This document shows, piece by piece, positions 56,271 to 64,000 of a stretch of DNA of 64,000 bases; position 1 is the first letter of the stretch; every line of letters begins with the position of its first letter. The stretch lies in contig NZ_SACQ01000001.1 in NCBI RefSeq assembly GCF_004005935.1, positions 1 to 64,000 on the forward strand, read 5' to 3'. This DNA is from Neptunomonas marina (GTDB lineage: Bacteria > Pseudomonadota > Gammaproteobacteria > Pseudomonadales > Balneatricaceae). The position numbers and the translations under genes are program-made. Below the pieces are notes generated by a model that ran no database searches, was not told the origin of the DNA, and was given only the letters and a program-made list of their open reading frames with translations.

Positions 56271-57386
56271 ATGGATTTTGACTTTCTAATCGAGCGTTTT
56301 GGTGAAGCTGGCACAACCGCGTTAGGGGGGCTGGTTCTTGGGATTATGTTTGGGGTTTTCGCCCAGAAGAGCCAATTTTGTTTACGTGCTGCTGTTGTTG
56401 AGTTTGCTCGCGGTCAAATTGGCCCCAAGGTAGCCATTTGGCTACTCACCTTCGCTGCGGCTGTTGGGGGTACTCAAGCACTGATCACTTATGGGGCGCT
56501 AGATATATCCGACTCTCGAATGCTCGCAAGTTATGGCAGCCTTTCTGGCGCTATTGTGGGTGGACTTTTATTTGGTGCTGGGATGGTGCTGGCGCGTGGG
56601 TGTGGTGCGCGGCTTTTAGTGCTGGCGGCCACCGGTAATTTACGTGCGCTGTTTTCTGGGTTGCTATTTGCCGCGGTCGCGCAGGCATCATTGCGTGGTG
56701 TACTTGCACCTGTTCGCGAGGGCGTGGTGAATGCGTGGTTGCTGCACAATGATGGTGGGTTAGAGCTGATCTCTTTCCTTGGGCTAGGCTCATACACAGG
56801 CATCTACTTGGGTGTCGCGTGTTTTGCTATCGCTATCTATTTTGGTATCCGGAACCGTCTAGGATTTTGGGCGTGGCTAGGTGCCCTAGGTGTTGGCTCT
56901 ATGGTGGTTGGCGGCTGGTGGTTTACCTATCATCTCTCTTACCAAACCTTTGATCCAACCCAAGTGGAAAGTATGACGTTTACGGGGCCCTCAGCTGATA
57001 CCTTAATGTACTTCTTGTTGCCCAGTGGTGCGGAGCTCGACTTTGATGTGGGCTTGGTACCGGGCGTGTTTCTTGGCTCTTTTATGGCCGCTTTACTGTC
57101 GCGCAACTTGAAACTGCAAGGCTTTAAAGATGGTAGCAGTATGGTGCGCTATATTCTCGGCGCTGTTTTTATGGGAATGGGAGGCATGTTAGCAGGAGGT
57201 TGCGCGGTGGGTGCTGGCCTAACCGGAGGGTCAGCGTTTTCGATTACCGCTTGGGTGGCGCTTGCGGCGATGTGGGCCGGTGCTGCGGCAACTGATGCAC
57301 TCGTTGACCGAGAGTGGGGGGCGGATCGCCGCTCCCTTTGGTCTCGGTATGTGCGTTTACCTAATCACGCAGCACCAGCCAACTAA
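56271..57386 (+). CDS. YeeE/YedE family thiosulfate-type transporter
   Basis: The 371-aa inner membrane protein has about nine to ten hydrophobic helices and the family cysteines in SQFCLRAA, ARGCGARLLVL and AGGCAVGAGLTG, which in TsuA line the thiosulfate path. Glycine-rich repeats (GGLVLGIMFGVFAQ, GAIVGGLLFGAGMVLARGC) show the internal duplication. It probably imports thiosulfate or another sulfur compound. No TusA/YeeD gene lies next to it. It is convergent with the GST gene (1 bp between stops). Confidence 0.9.
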   Translation: MDFDFLIERFGEAGTTALGGLVLGIMFGVFAQKSQFCLRAAVVEFARGQIGPKVAIWLLTFAAAVGGTQALITYGALDISDSRMLASYGSLSGAIVGGLLFGAGMVLARGCGARLLVLAATGNLRALFSGLLFAAVAQASLRGVLAPVREGVVNAWLLHNDGGLELISFLGLGSYTGIYLGVACFAIAIYFGIRNRLGFWAWLGALGVGSMVVGGWWFTYHLSYQTFDPTQVESMTFTGPSADTLMYFLLPSGAELDFDVGLVPGVFLGSFMAALLSRNLKLQGFKDGSSMVRYILGAVFMGMGGMLAGGCAVGAGLTGGSAFSITAWVALAAMWAGAAATDALVDREWGADRRSLWSRYVRLPNHAAPAN

Positions 57387-57387
57387 G

Positions 57388-58047
57388 CTACTGCTGACCC
57401 TGAAGCTTGGTGATCGCTGCCTTCTCTTGGTCGATCATCGCAGCGATAAAGGGCATAGCTGTCATACGCGTATACCAGTCAGCTAAGTTCGGCCAACGTT
57501 CGGCGTCAATGTATTCCCCGCCATGTGCCATGCTAATAAGTTGTGAGCAAATGGCGAAATCGGCAAGGCATGGTTTATCACCCAGAAAGAACGCGTTTTT
57601 AAGCTCGCCTTCGAGATAGTCAAAATGCGGCGGCAATTTCTCATTAATCGCAGCTTTGATCCTCTCATGATCGGGCGTTTTCCCGCTGAGTGGTGCCACG
57701 ATATTTTGGAAAAAGATACTAAATGTCGTGTGAGGCGCTAGCTCATAGTCGGCGTATTTCTCAAGCCATTTGCAGCGTGCGCTCAGGTACGGGGTGTCGG
57801 GTAACGTGGGCGCTTCGGGGAAGTAGTCATCCAAAAAGTGACAAATCACTGCTGAATCTGCCAGCGTAATATCGTCTCCGATGGTTAGAGCAGGAACACG
57901 TCGTAGCGGGTTGAGCGCTTTGTACTCCTCGGGCGTTGCGTAGGGTACGACCATCTTGGACTCATAAGGTTGCTGCTTGTGCTCCAGTACAAAACGCACT
58001 TTGCGAACGAACGGTGAGAGTGGGGCTCCGTGTAGTGTAGGGGTCAT
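57388..58047 (-). CDS. Glutathione S-transferase family protein
   Basis: The 219-aa cytoplasmic protein has a thioredoxin-like N domain (MTPTLHGAPLSPFVRKVRFVL, with the S/P motif at the glutathione site, RRVPALTIGDDITLADSAVI) and a helical C domain (FFLGDKPCLADFAICSQL, the GST N-capping box region). The electrophile substrate is unknown. It follows the 58051 gene with 3 bp between them, forming a two-gene operon. Confidence 0.92.
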   Translation of the reverse strand: MTPTLHGAPLSPFVRKVRFVLEHKQQPYESKMVVPYATPEEYKALNPLRRVPALTIGDDITLADSAVICHFLDDYFPEAPTLPDTPYLSARCKWLEKYADYELAPHTTFSIFFQNIVAPLSGKTPDHERIKAAINEKLPPHFDYLEGELKNAFFLGDKPCLADFAICSQLISMAHGGEYIDAERWPNLADWYTRMTAMPFIAAMIDQEKAAITKLQGQQ

Positions 58048-58050
58048 TGT

Positions 58051-58767
58051 TTATCCTTCTTGTTCTTCAATGTTATCGGGAGAGGCTGGGTCTTTTGCAT
58101 CTTGAAGTGATGCTTCAAGCTCGGTTACATAGGTGCGCAGTTCATAGATTTGGCGGTCAGTAAAGTGGCGGTGATCAATGCGCTCAAGCGTGTGCAGGCA
58201 ATTTTTGAACTGGTGCAATGCGGGCTTCGGGCCTTTAACGGCTTGGTACTCCAGCGCATCGAAAACCAGCCCGTCAACGGCAACTTGCTGAACACAGTAG
58301 TGGCAGTATTTGAGCAGCTCACTAATGGTTGATGTTGATTGACGGTTGCGATTGGCTAAGTTCTTTAACCACGCTGCGAGCTCTTTGCTCATCGCTGCGG
58401 CTTTGAGGGCTTGATCTTTATCATGTAAGCGCGTTAGCGAACCCGCTTTATATGGAGTGGGCGGGGAGGGTTGTTGTGACACTGATGCTTTGGCAGCATT
58501 TTGCATAGCTGCTGAGTTATCCAGTGTTAAAAGTTTGCGCCATTGAGCAGTGAGGTAGTGAGATAAAAACTCAGCTAACTGCGGCGACATAAGCTCGCTG
58601 GGGAAACCATCGCGAATCTGTTCTGCGTAGCGAATATCGGCGCGCAATGCACGTAGAGCAGAGCGTTTCTGTTGGCGCTGATTCTCTAATGACTGCACGA
58701 CAAAAGCGGCGCCTGCCAGCGTTATTACAACAATAATGATAACAAAGCCTGTTTCGGCGGGAGTCAT
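58051..58767 (-). CDS. Membrane-anchored hypothetical protein
   Basis: I do not recognise this 238-aa protein. One N-terminal membrane helix (about residues 6-25) is followed by a Lys/Arg/Gln-rich helical region and a cytoplasmic-looking body with the motifs RADIRYAEQIRDGFP, LKYCHYCVQQVAVDGLVFDALE and IYELRTYVTELEASL. ATG 58767 with AGGAT upstream is used; an in-frame TTG at 58776 would add three residues. It is co-transcribed with the GST gene. Confidence 0.7.
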   Translation of the reverse strand: MTPAETGFVIIIVVITLAGAAFVVQSLENQRQQKRSALRALRADIRYAEQIRDGFPSELMSPQLAEFLSHYLTAQWRKLLTLDNSAAMQNAAKASVSQQPSPPTPYKAGSLTRLHDKDQALKAAAMSKELAAWLKNLANRNRQSTSTISELLKYCHYCVQQVAVDGLVFDALEYQAVKGPKPALHQFKNCLHTLERIDHRHFTDRQIYELRTYVTELEASLQDAKDPASPDNIEEQEG

Positions 58768-58831
58768 GGTGTGCAAATCCTAGCCAATTTGAAGTATTTG
58801 ATTTTATAGGAAAAGCCTTTAAAAAAAACGC

Positions 58832-58869
58832 TTGACGCCAATCGTTATGGAGCATAAGATACGCCCCGC
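58832..58869 (+). promoter_or_regulatory. Promoter of the tRNA array
   Basis: TTGACG (58832-58837) and TAAGAT (58855-58860) are 17 bp apart, followed by a GC-rich discriminator (ACGCCCCGC). This is the expected form of a strong, stringently controlled stable-RNA promoter, 38 bp before the first tRNA. Confidence 0.75.
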
Positions 58870-58897
58870 ATTTGAGGCAACGCTTCATATGTGCAAC

Positions 58898-58973
58898 GTC
58901 CCATTCGTCTAGTGGTCTAGGACACCGCCCTTTCACGGCGGTAACAGGGGTTCGAACCCCCTATGGGACGCCA
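58898..58973 (+). tRNA. tRNA-Glu (anticodon TTC), copy 1
   Basis: 76 nt including encoded CCA. The acceptor stem pairs GTCCCAT with ATGGGAC, and the anticodon arm is CCGCC-CTTTCAC-GGCGG, giving TTC. The T arm contains GTTCGAA. It is identical to the copies at 59078, 59259 and 63787. Confidence 0.97.
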
Positions 58974-58991
58974 TTTCCTTTTAGGAATTGG

Positions 58992-59067
<76 letters not shown>

Positions 59068-59077
59068 AAATTTATAC

Positions 59078-59153
59078 GTCCCATTCGTCTAGTGGTCTAG
59101 GACACCGCCCTTTCACGGCGGTAACAGGGGTTCGAACCCCCTATGGGACGCCA
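59078..59153 (+). tRNA. tRNA-Glu (anticodon TTC), copy 2
   Basis: Identical over all 76 nt to copy 1, with the same CCA end. It begins 10 bp after the first tRNA-Gly. Confidence 0.97.
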
Positions 59154-59171
59154 TTTCCTATTTAGGAATGT

Positions 59172-59247
<76 letters not shown>

Positions 59248-59258
59248 AAAATTTATAC

Positions 59259-59334
59259 GTCCCATTCGTCTAGTGGTCTAGGACACCGCCCTTTCACGGC
59301 GGTAACAGGGGTTCGAACCCCCTATGGGACGCCA
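59259..59334 (+). tRNA. tRNA-Glu (anticodon TTC), copy 3
   Basis: Identical to copy 1. It is the last tRNA of the array; no clear terminator hairpin follows before the MshQ-like gene. Confidence 0.97.
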
Positions 59335-59447
59335 TCTCTTCTCTCTATCCCTTCTCGTTGTATTTGCTAGTTTTTTAGCCACTAATACGCAAAAAATTTG
59401 ATAAGCCACTACACTGTACGGGTTGTTAAGTTTTGCTGGTTTCTCTT

Positions 59448-62400
59448 ATGAAGTTTGTTCTCTCTTTTGCTGCGAATGTTCGCTTTGCACTATTGCTTTT
59501 GTCGCTAAGTCTATCGGGCGTGAGCTATGGCCAAACGACGCTGCAGGCCGCCTGGTACTTTGATGAAGCTCAATGGTCTGGTGTTGCGGGCGAGGTTATC
59601 GACTCAAGCGGGAATGGCTTTGATGGACGAGCAACAAAGTCGATAGTCAATTCAAGCGAGGGCGTTGTGTGTGGCGCCGCGGACTTCTCCGAGAACTCAA
59701 CAACCGATGGCGTTATTTTAGATGCTGATGTTCTCGATCGAGAGAATAACTTCTCTATTTCTGTTTGGGGTAAACTACCGACCTCCGCAACGCAGTCACA
59801 AACTATTCTTTCCGGCGCATATCGCGACAATAGGCGAGCTTGGGATAATAGTGTTTTGCTGTTTTTCAGCAATCCTCGGCGAGTTAATCTTTACTACGCT
59901 CAGCGTAACTTTTTATCGGCGAACATCGCACCGATCAATGATGACCAGTGGCATCATTTTGTATGGACAAGATCGAGCAGTAATAACTGTTTCTATTTGG
60001 ACGGTGTTCGACAAACCTGCAGTCGATCAGATGGCGGAGCGCCGCGTATTTCCGATGGAGGGCTGTATATTGCCCAAGAGCAAGATTCATTAGGGGGGAG
60101 CTTCACATCGTCGCAAGATTGGGATGGTTTACTCGATGAGTTGTTAATCTTTCGCAGCACGCTGAATGATGGCGAAGTGCAGTCTATCTATACCAACCAG
60201 TTAAATCAGCTTAACTGGGACGGTTCAACGCGTGCTTGTGCTGGAGGACCTCCGAGCGGTGACCTACCTGAGCCGATAGGCGACTGGCATCTGGATGAGT
60301 CGCAATGGGCGGGGATTGCAGATGAGATAACAGACTATAGTGGTAACAGTTATCACGGTCAGGCGAGCAAGGCGATGCCAACTGTCGAGGAGGGAGCGGT
60401 ATGCCGAGCTGCTGATTTCACGCCCACTGCGTTAGATGATTTTATCTCGCTGGATTATCAAGCATTTCAGGGGCTTACGGAAATGTCCTTTTCCGTATGG
60501 GGTAAAACCTCCCAGCGTAATCAAACGCAGGCGTTGTTCTCTGGCTTTGGCCCTCAGTTCAATAACGAGTTGCTACTGTTCTTTTGGAATAGTCAGCGCT
60601 TTGAGCCATTAATAAAGCGCAACTCGTTTTCACAGCAAAATCTGATTACGACACCGGATATCGCGGATAATCAGTGGCATCACTTCGTTTATACTCGCAA
60701 TGGCTCAAAAAACTGCCTGTATATTGATGGTGTTTTGCAGGGCTGTCGCTACGGGCTTGATTCGGGAGCGCTTAACTTTTCGCCAGGCGGTGTGATACTC
60801 GGACAAGAGCAAGACACGCTGCAAGGTGGTTTCGATTCGGGACAAGATTGGGATGGGTATATCGATGAGCCCTTACTCTTCAATAAGGAGCTTGGTGCGT
60901 CGCACGTACGTGAGATATACAACAATCAGTTAGCGAAAAAGAACTATGACGGTTCAGAACGGCGCTGTGAAATACCCGCTCCCGTCTTTGATTATCGCTT
61001 CGATAGCTGCAACTGGAGTGATGGCCGAGATGTTGTGGACTCCGGCCCGAATGGGCTGGATGCATATGCTGAAAACGGCGTACTTTCGACAATCGACGGT
61101 AAAGTTTGCGGGCTGGCCCACTTTGATAGCCTCGATGACTATATTCGCTTACCTAGCAATAGTTTGGTGAGCCCAACCGAGCGCTTTTCGGTTACCTCTT
61201 GGATTCGATTGGAGCGCCTGCCGTCATCGCTCAGCACAGTTGTCTCGAAAGATACCAACTACGAGTACCACATCACTGCCAATGGCAGTGTTTACTGGTG
61301 GTGGAATGACAATACCGGGACGGTAAGAACCCTGACCTCCTCTGCGCGGGTTAACTTAAATCAGTGGCACCACATTGCCATCACCTACATGGACGGTAAG
61401 CAGGTGATTTACCTTGATGGAAACGCAGTTGCGACGGGTACCTTTGAGGGTGAGCTAATTACAAATAGCAACCCATTACAAATTGGCCAAGATCAAGGGG
61501 TGAGCAGTCGTTTCTTTCCGGGCGATATTGATGAGGTAAAACTGTTTGATGTGGACTTGCTACCCCAAGAGGTTGAGCAGATTTATGCCAATGAACTTGC
61601 TGAGCGCAATTATGACGGTACTGCACGCAGCTGTAATTGCACGGCTCCAGTAACCATCGATCATTACTCTATCAGCCATAGTGGGAGTTTGGTGAGCTGC
61701 TTGACGGAGCAGGTCACCATTACGGCTCGAAACGACCAAAACGGTGCTGAGGATGCTGAGGACCGAACCATCACGATCAGTACATCCTCGGGCAAAGGCT
61801 CGTGGGAGGGGGTTGTTCAGGGAAGTGGAGTACTCACGGCTTTATCGGGAGGTAGAGCAACGTATCGTTTTCCTAACAATGGCGAGTCGTCTGTAACATT
61901 ATCGTTCCGCTATCCAGATCTGGTTGGCTCCTCTGAAACAATTAATTTCGATGTCACTGACGGTGTGGTCACTGACCGACGGGATGGAGGTCCTGAAGAT
62001 CGCGATTTGGTGGTTTCGGACGTCGGTCTTTTGTTTGATGTGCCTGATACGCAGTCGTGCGAAGTCACACCAAACTTCACCGTGTCGATTGTGAGAGCGA
62101 CAGATAACCAGCGGGTGTGTGAAGCTGCGGTAGTAGGGCAGCGTAATCTATCAGTTACATCGAGTTATATCTCGCCGGCGAGTGGAAGCCGCTCCGTGCT
62201 ATTGAACTCACAAGGTTCCAGTTATGCCATTAGTGCTGCACCTCAAACGGTGCCGGCAACCTTTAATTCAAGTGGCGAAGCGACATTCTCTGCCAGCTAT
62301 GCTGATGCTGGGGAGGTTCAGCTTGATATTAGTGTTGTATTGGACGGCAAGACGATCTCTGGCAGCGATACGTTTATTGCTTATCCCGCCAAGCTGGCCA

Positions 62401-63734
62401 TCTCGGCACTGAACTCGAGTAATACTTCATTGCTCGGTGCGAGCGCCACACATGTTGCGTCTGCTCCGTTTACGCTATCTGTTACAGCACAATGCAGCAA
62501 CGGGACGGTTACGCCGAATTACGAACCTTCAAATGCTGATCTTGGTGTCTATATGCAAACACCCACCAAGGCTGAAGGCGCAAAGGGTGGTGAGTGGGTT
62601 GTGGAGTCGTCTGTTACGGTATCTGATGATAAGCAGTGGCGTGATATCTCATCGCTCTTTTCCGGTGGCGTTATGACGCGCAGCGATGTGACCTACTCGG
62701 AGGTGGGAACGCTATTCGTTTTGGCGCGTGATACCGATTATATGGGTTATAGCATCGCTGAGAGCGAAGAGAGTGTGGGGCGTTTTATTCCGAGCTATTT
62801 CTCCTTAGCTCAGAATGCAGCGCTATCCGGCCCGCGCTGGGAGGGGCATTGTTCGGCAGATCAGTTTGCTTATCAGAATCGCGCGATTGGTTTCTCGGTA
62901 CATCCGGAGTTGACTGTGACAGCGCATGGGGCAAATGGGCAGGTGGTGAATAACTATAGCGGTGCGGATTGGAAACTTGCTGAAGATGCATTAGGCCGTA
63001 CGTATACTAATCAAACGAGTTCTCTGGCTTCGCTGGTGCCGAGTTTGGGTACTCCTAGCTGGAATGGCACGAATCAGAGCTTTAATGGCCAAGGGGTGCT
63101 TAGTCTAGCGGATGACGCAGTGACTTACGTGAAAAATGGTTTGGAAGCTCCGTTCGATATGCTTGTTGGACTTGAGTTCGATGAAGCAGATCTTACCGAT
63201 ACGGATGGCGTGTGCTACCGGGTCGATACGGATGGCGACAGTGTTGTTGATTCGTCATGTTTGTCTTATGAGTGGGTCGATCATATTGCTGGCCCTGAAG
63301 TGCGCTATGGCCGTCTCTACTTAGCGAATGCATACGGGCCTGAGACGGCAGCGCTGCCGCTGTCATGGCTAACGCAGTATTACGATGGTTCTGCGTTTGT
63401 CACTAATACACTGGATAGTTGCTCGCAGTGGCTAAATAGTGAGGTTTCTCTGCGTGATGTTGCGGGTGGTTTAGTTGGGGGAGGGCTGACGTCGATCTCC
63501 TTTGCCCATGCAGCCAGTGATTTTAAAGTTATCGATGGTGATGCAGGAGCAAGTTTAGCCGCGCCGGGCGCTGGCCAAGTAGGTACGGTGGCGATTGATG
63601 TGGATCTTTCTGGTGCCCCCTACTTGCAGTTTGACTGGGATGGTGATGGAGCTGACGATACGGAGGTTTCTGCCGAGGCGATATTCGGCCGCTACCGTAG
63701 TCACGACCGTGTGATCTATCAAAAACAGTTTTAA
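59448..63734 (+). CDS. MshQ-like surface protein with three LamG domains
   Basis: This 1428-aa exported protein has a signal peptide ending near residue 28 (SGVSYGQ). Three LamG/concanavalin-like domains follow at about 30-270, 280-515 and 525-730. Each contains a QWHHF or QWHHI strand and ends in a YDGS/T-R-x-C-type motif. An Ig-like region precedes the MshQ C-terminal module, with GRLYLANAYGPETAALPLSWLTQYYDG, TNTLDSC, FDWDGDG and IFGRYRSHDRVIYQKQF. In MSHA pilus loci MshQ is a large minor component, but no other msh gene is here. A glycan-binding adhesin role is inferred. ATG 59448 has a poor ribosome site. Confidence 0.85.
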   Translation: MKFVLSFAANVRFALLLLSLSLSGVSYGQTTLQAAWYFDEAQWSGVAGEVIDSSGNGFDGRATKSIVNSSEGVVCGAADFSENSTTDGVILDADVLDRENNFSISVWGKLPTSATQSQTILSGAYRDNRRAWDNSVLLFFSNPRRVNLYYAQRNFLSANIAPINDDQWHHFVWTRSSSNNCFYLDGVRQTCSRSDGGAPRISDGGLYIAQEQDSLGGSFTSSQDWDGLLDELLIFRSTLNDGEVQSIYTNQLNQLNWDGSTRACAGGPPSGDLPEPIGDWHLDESQWAGIADEITDYSGNSYHGQASKAMPTVEEGAVCRAADFTPTALDDFISLDYQAFQGLTEMSFSVWGKTSQRNQTQALFSGFGPQFNNELLLFFWNSQRFEPLIKRNSFSQQNLITTPDIADNQWHHFVYTRNGSKNCLYIDGVLQGCRYGLDSGALNFSPGGVILGQEQDTLQGGFDSGQDWDGYIDEPLLFNKELGASHVREIYNNQLAKKNYDGSERRCEIPAPVFDYRFDSCNWSDGRDVVDSGPNGLDAYAENGVLSTIDGKVCGLAHFDSLDDYIRLPSNSLVSPTERFSVTSWIRLERLPSSLSTVVSKDTNYEYHITANGSVYWWWNDNTGTVRTLTSSARVNLNQWHHIAITYMDGKQVIYLDGNAVATGTFEGELITNSNPLQIGQDQGVSSRFFPGDIDEVKLFDVDLLPQEVEQIYANELAERNYDGTARSCNCTAPVTIDHYSISHSGSLVSCLTEQVTITARNDQNGAEDAEDRTITISTSSGKGSWEGVVQGSGVLTALSGGRATYRFPNNGESSVTLSFRYPDLVGSSETINFDVTDGVVTDRRDGGPEDRDLVVSDVGLLFDVPDTQSCEVTPNFTVSIVRATDNQRVCEAAVVGQRNLSVTSSYISPASGSRSVLLNSQGSSYAISAAPQTVPATFNSSGEATFSASYADAGEVQLDISVVLDGKTISGSDTFIAYPAKLAISALNSSNTSLLGASATHVASAPFTLSVTAQCSNGTVTPNYEPSNADLGVYMQTPTKAEGAKGGEWVVESSVTVSDDKQWRDISSLFSGGVMTRSDVTYSEVGTLFVLARDTDYMGYSIAESEESVGRFIPSYFSLAQNAALSGPRWEGHCSADQFAYQNRAIGFSVHPELTVTAHGANGQVVNNYSGADWKLAEDALGRTYTNQTSSLASLVPSLGTPSWNGTNQSFNGQGVLSLADDAVTYVKNGLEAPFDMLVGLEFDEADLTDTDGVCYRVDTDGDSVVDSSCLSYEWVDHIAGPEVRYGRLYLANAYGPETAALPLSWLTQYYDGSAFVTNTLDSCSQWLNSEVSLRDVAGGLVGGGLTSISFAHAASDFKVIDGDAGASLAAPGAGQVGTVAIDVDLSGAPYLQFDWDGDGADDTEVSAEAIFGRYRSHDRVIYQKQF

Positions 63735-63738
63735 TTTG

Positions 63739-63772
63739 TTGACGGAAGATTCTGATAGCTATAAAATGCGCG
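63739..63772 (+). promoter_or_regulatory. Promoter of the single tRNA-Glu
   Basis: TTGACG (63739-63744) and TAAAAT (63762-63767) are spaced 17 bp apart, followed by a GCGCGC discriminator. It starts 4 bp after the MshQ-like stop, so the tRNA has its own strong promoter. Confidence 0.75.
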
Positions 63773-63786
63773 CTTCTTGATTAGAT

Positions 63787-63862
63787 GTCCCATTCGTCTA
63801 GTGGTCTAGGACACCGCCCTTTCACGGCGGTAACAGGGGTTCGAACCCCCTATGGGACGCCA
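63787..63862 (+). tRNA. tRNA-Glu (anticodon TTC), copy 4
   Basis: 76 nt, identical to the three copies in the array, with TTC anticodon and encoded CCA. It lies 52 bp after the MshQ-like gene. Confidence 0.97.
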
Positions 63863-63952
63863 TTTCTGCTATTCTTATCAGTACCTTCTCTTTTATAATA
63901 TCCGCATGTTAAGCGCACAGCGTTAAGATGGATTTCATTGCGAGGGAATGTA

Positions 63953-64000
63953 GTGGCGCTAAGTTTTAGAACTTTCTTATTTACTTGCTTGCTGTTGTTT
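63953..64000 (+). CDS. Start of an exported protein, truncated by the window end
   Basis: A GTG at 63953 with AGGGA (63943-63947) 5 bp upstream opens a frame reading MALSFRTFLFTCLLLLF, which looks like the start of a signal peptide. Only 16 codons are visible, so the product is unknown. Confidence 0.4.
   Translation, partial: MALSFRTFLFTCLLLF

Noticed and set aside
59335-59447. Phage or island attachment site at the tRNA-Glu 3' end
   Set aside because: There is no integrase or mobility gene between the tRNA copies, and the repeats are whole tRNAs rather than partial 3' ends.

Overview
The window is ordinary chromosomal DNA of a gammaproteobacterium. The gene order ftsA-ftsZ-lpxC-secA, a MutT-ThiE fusion, a yacG-coaE-pilD-pilC-pilB/pilA pilus locus and a two-domain RCK potassium channel preceded by a DUF6394-type membrane protein suggest a marine, Oceanospirillales-like lineage. 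This placement is an inference; the genus cannot be read from the window. Coding density is high and no gap between genes exceeds about 215 bp. I saw no insertion sequence, prophage, CRISPR array or rRNA.

Layout. 1-8066 (+): the end of the division/cell-wall cluster (ftsA 3' part, ftsZ, lpxC), secA, argJ and a Nudix-ThiE fusion. 8047-12802 (-): yacG, coaE and the type IV pilus genes pilD, pilC and pilB, divergent from the pilin gene pilA (13015, +). 13571-15500: a small membrane-anchored protein, nadC (-) and ampD (+). 15497-22017 (-): an iron region with fbpA-fbpB-fbpC (ferric iron ABC importer), a membrane fatty acid hydroxylase and a DUF4856/imelysin-like secreted protein. Fur-box-like sites lie before both fbpA and the DUF4856 gene. 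22051-33312: rsmE, a MATE exporter, an acetoacetyl-CoA reductase, a DUF349 protein, a YchJ protein, exonuclease I and an M16 protease. 33473-37324 (+): DUF6394 protein, RCK channel, EamA transporter and Tim44-like protein. 37516-42238 (-): rpsA, a coiled-coil membrane protein and prc. 42380-44181 (+): an FKBP lipoprotein and aminopeptidase apeB.

44335-49561 (+) is a tight five-gene operon: radical SAM protein ArsS, a VTT-membrane/flavin disulfide reductase fusion, a second fatty acid hydroxylase and two TIGR04283/TIGR04282-type glycosyltransferases. It looks like an arsenosugar or arsenolipid-type pathway without a methyltransferase in the window. 49675-56117 (+) is a signalling block: an HDOD protein with a degenerate receiver, then two consecutive pairs of periplasmic binding protein plus membrane histidine kinase, with no response regulator nearby. 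56271-58767 holds a YeeE/YedE thiosulfate-type transporter, a glutathione S-transferase and a membrane-anchored unknown.

58898-59334 is a tandem Glu-Gly-Glu-Gly-Glu tRNA array. A fourth identical tRNA-Glu lies at 63787, and between the two sits one large gene for an MshQ-like LamG surface protein. A signal-peptide-like reading frame starts just before the window ends.

The strongest candidates for undescribed biology are the arsS operon with its membrane fusion protein, the doubled binding-protein/kinase modules, and the Fur-linked DUF4856-hydroxylase pair next to the iron importer.
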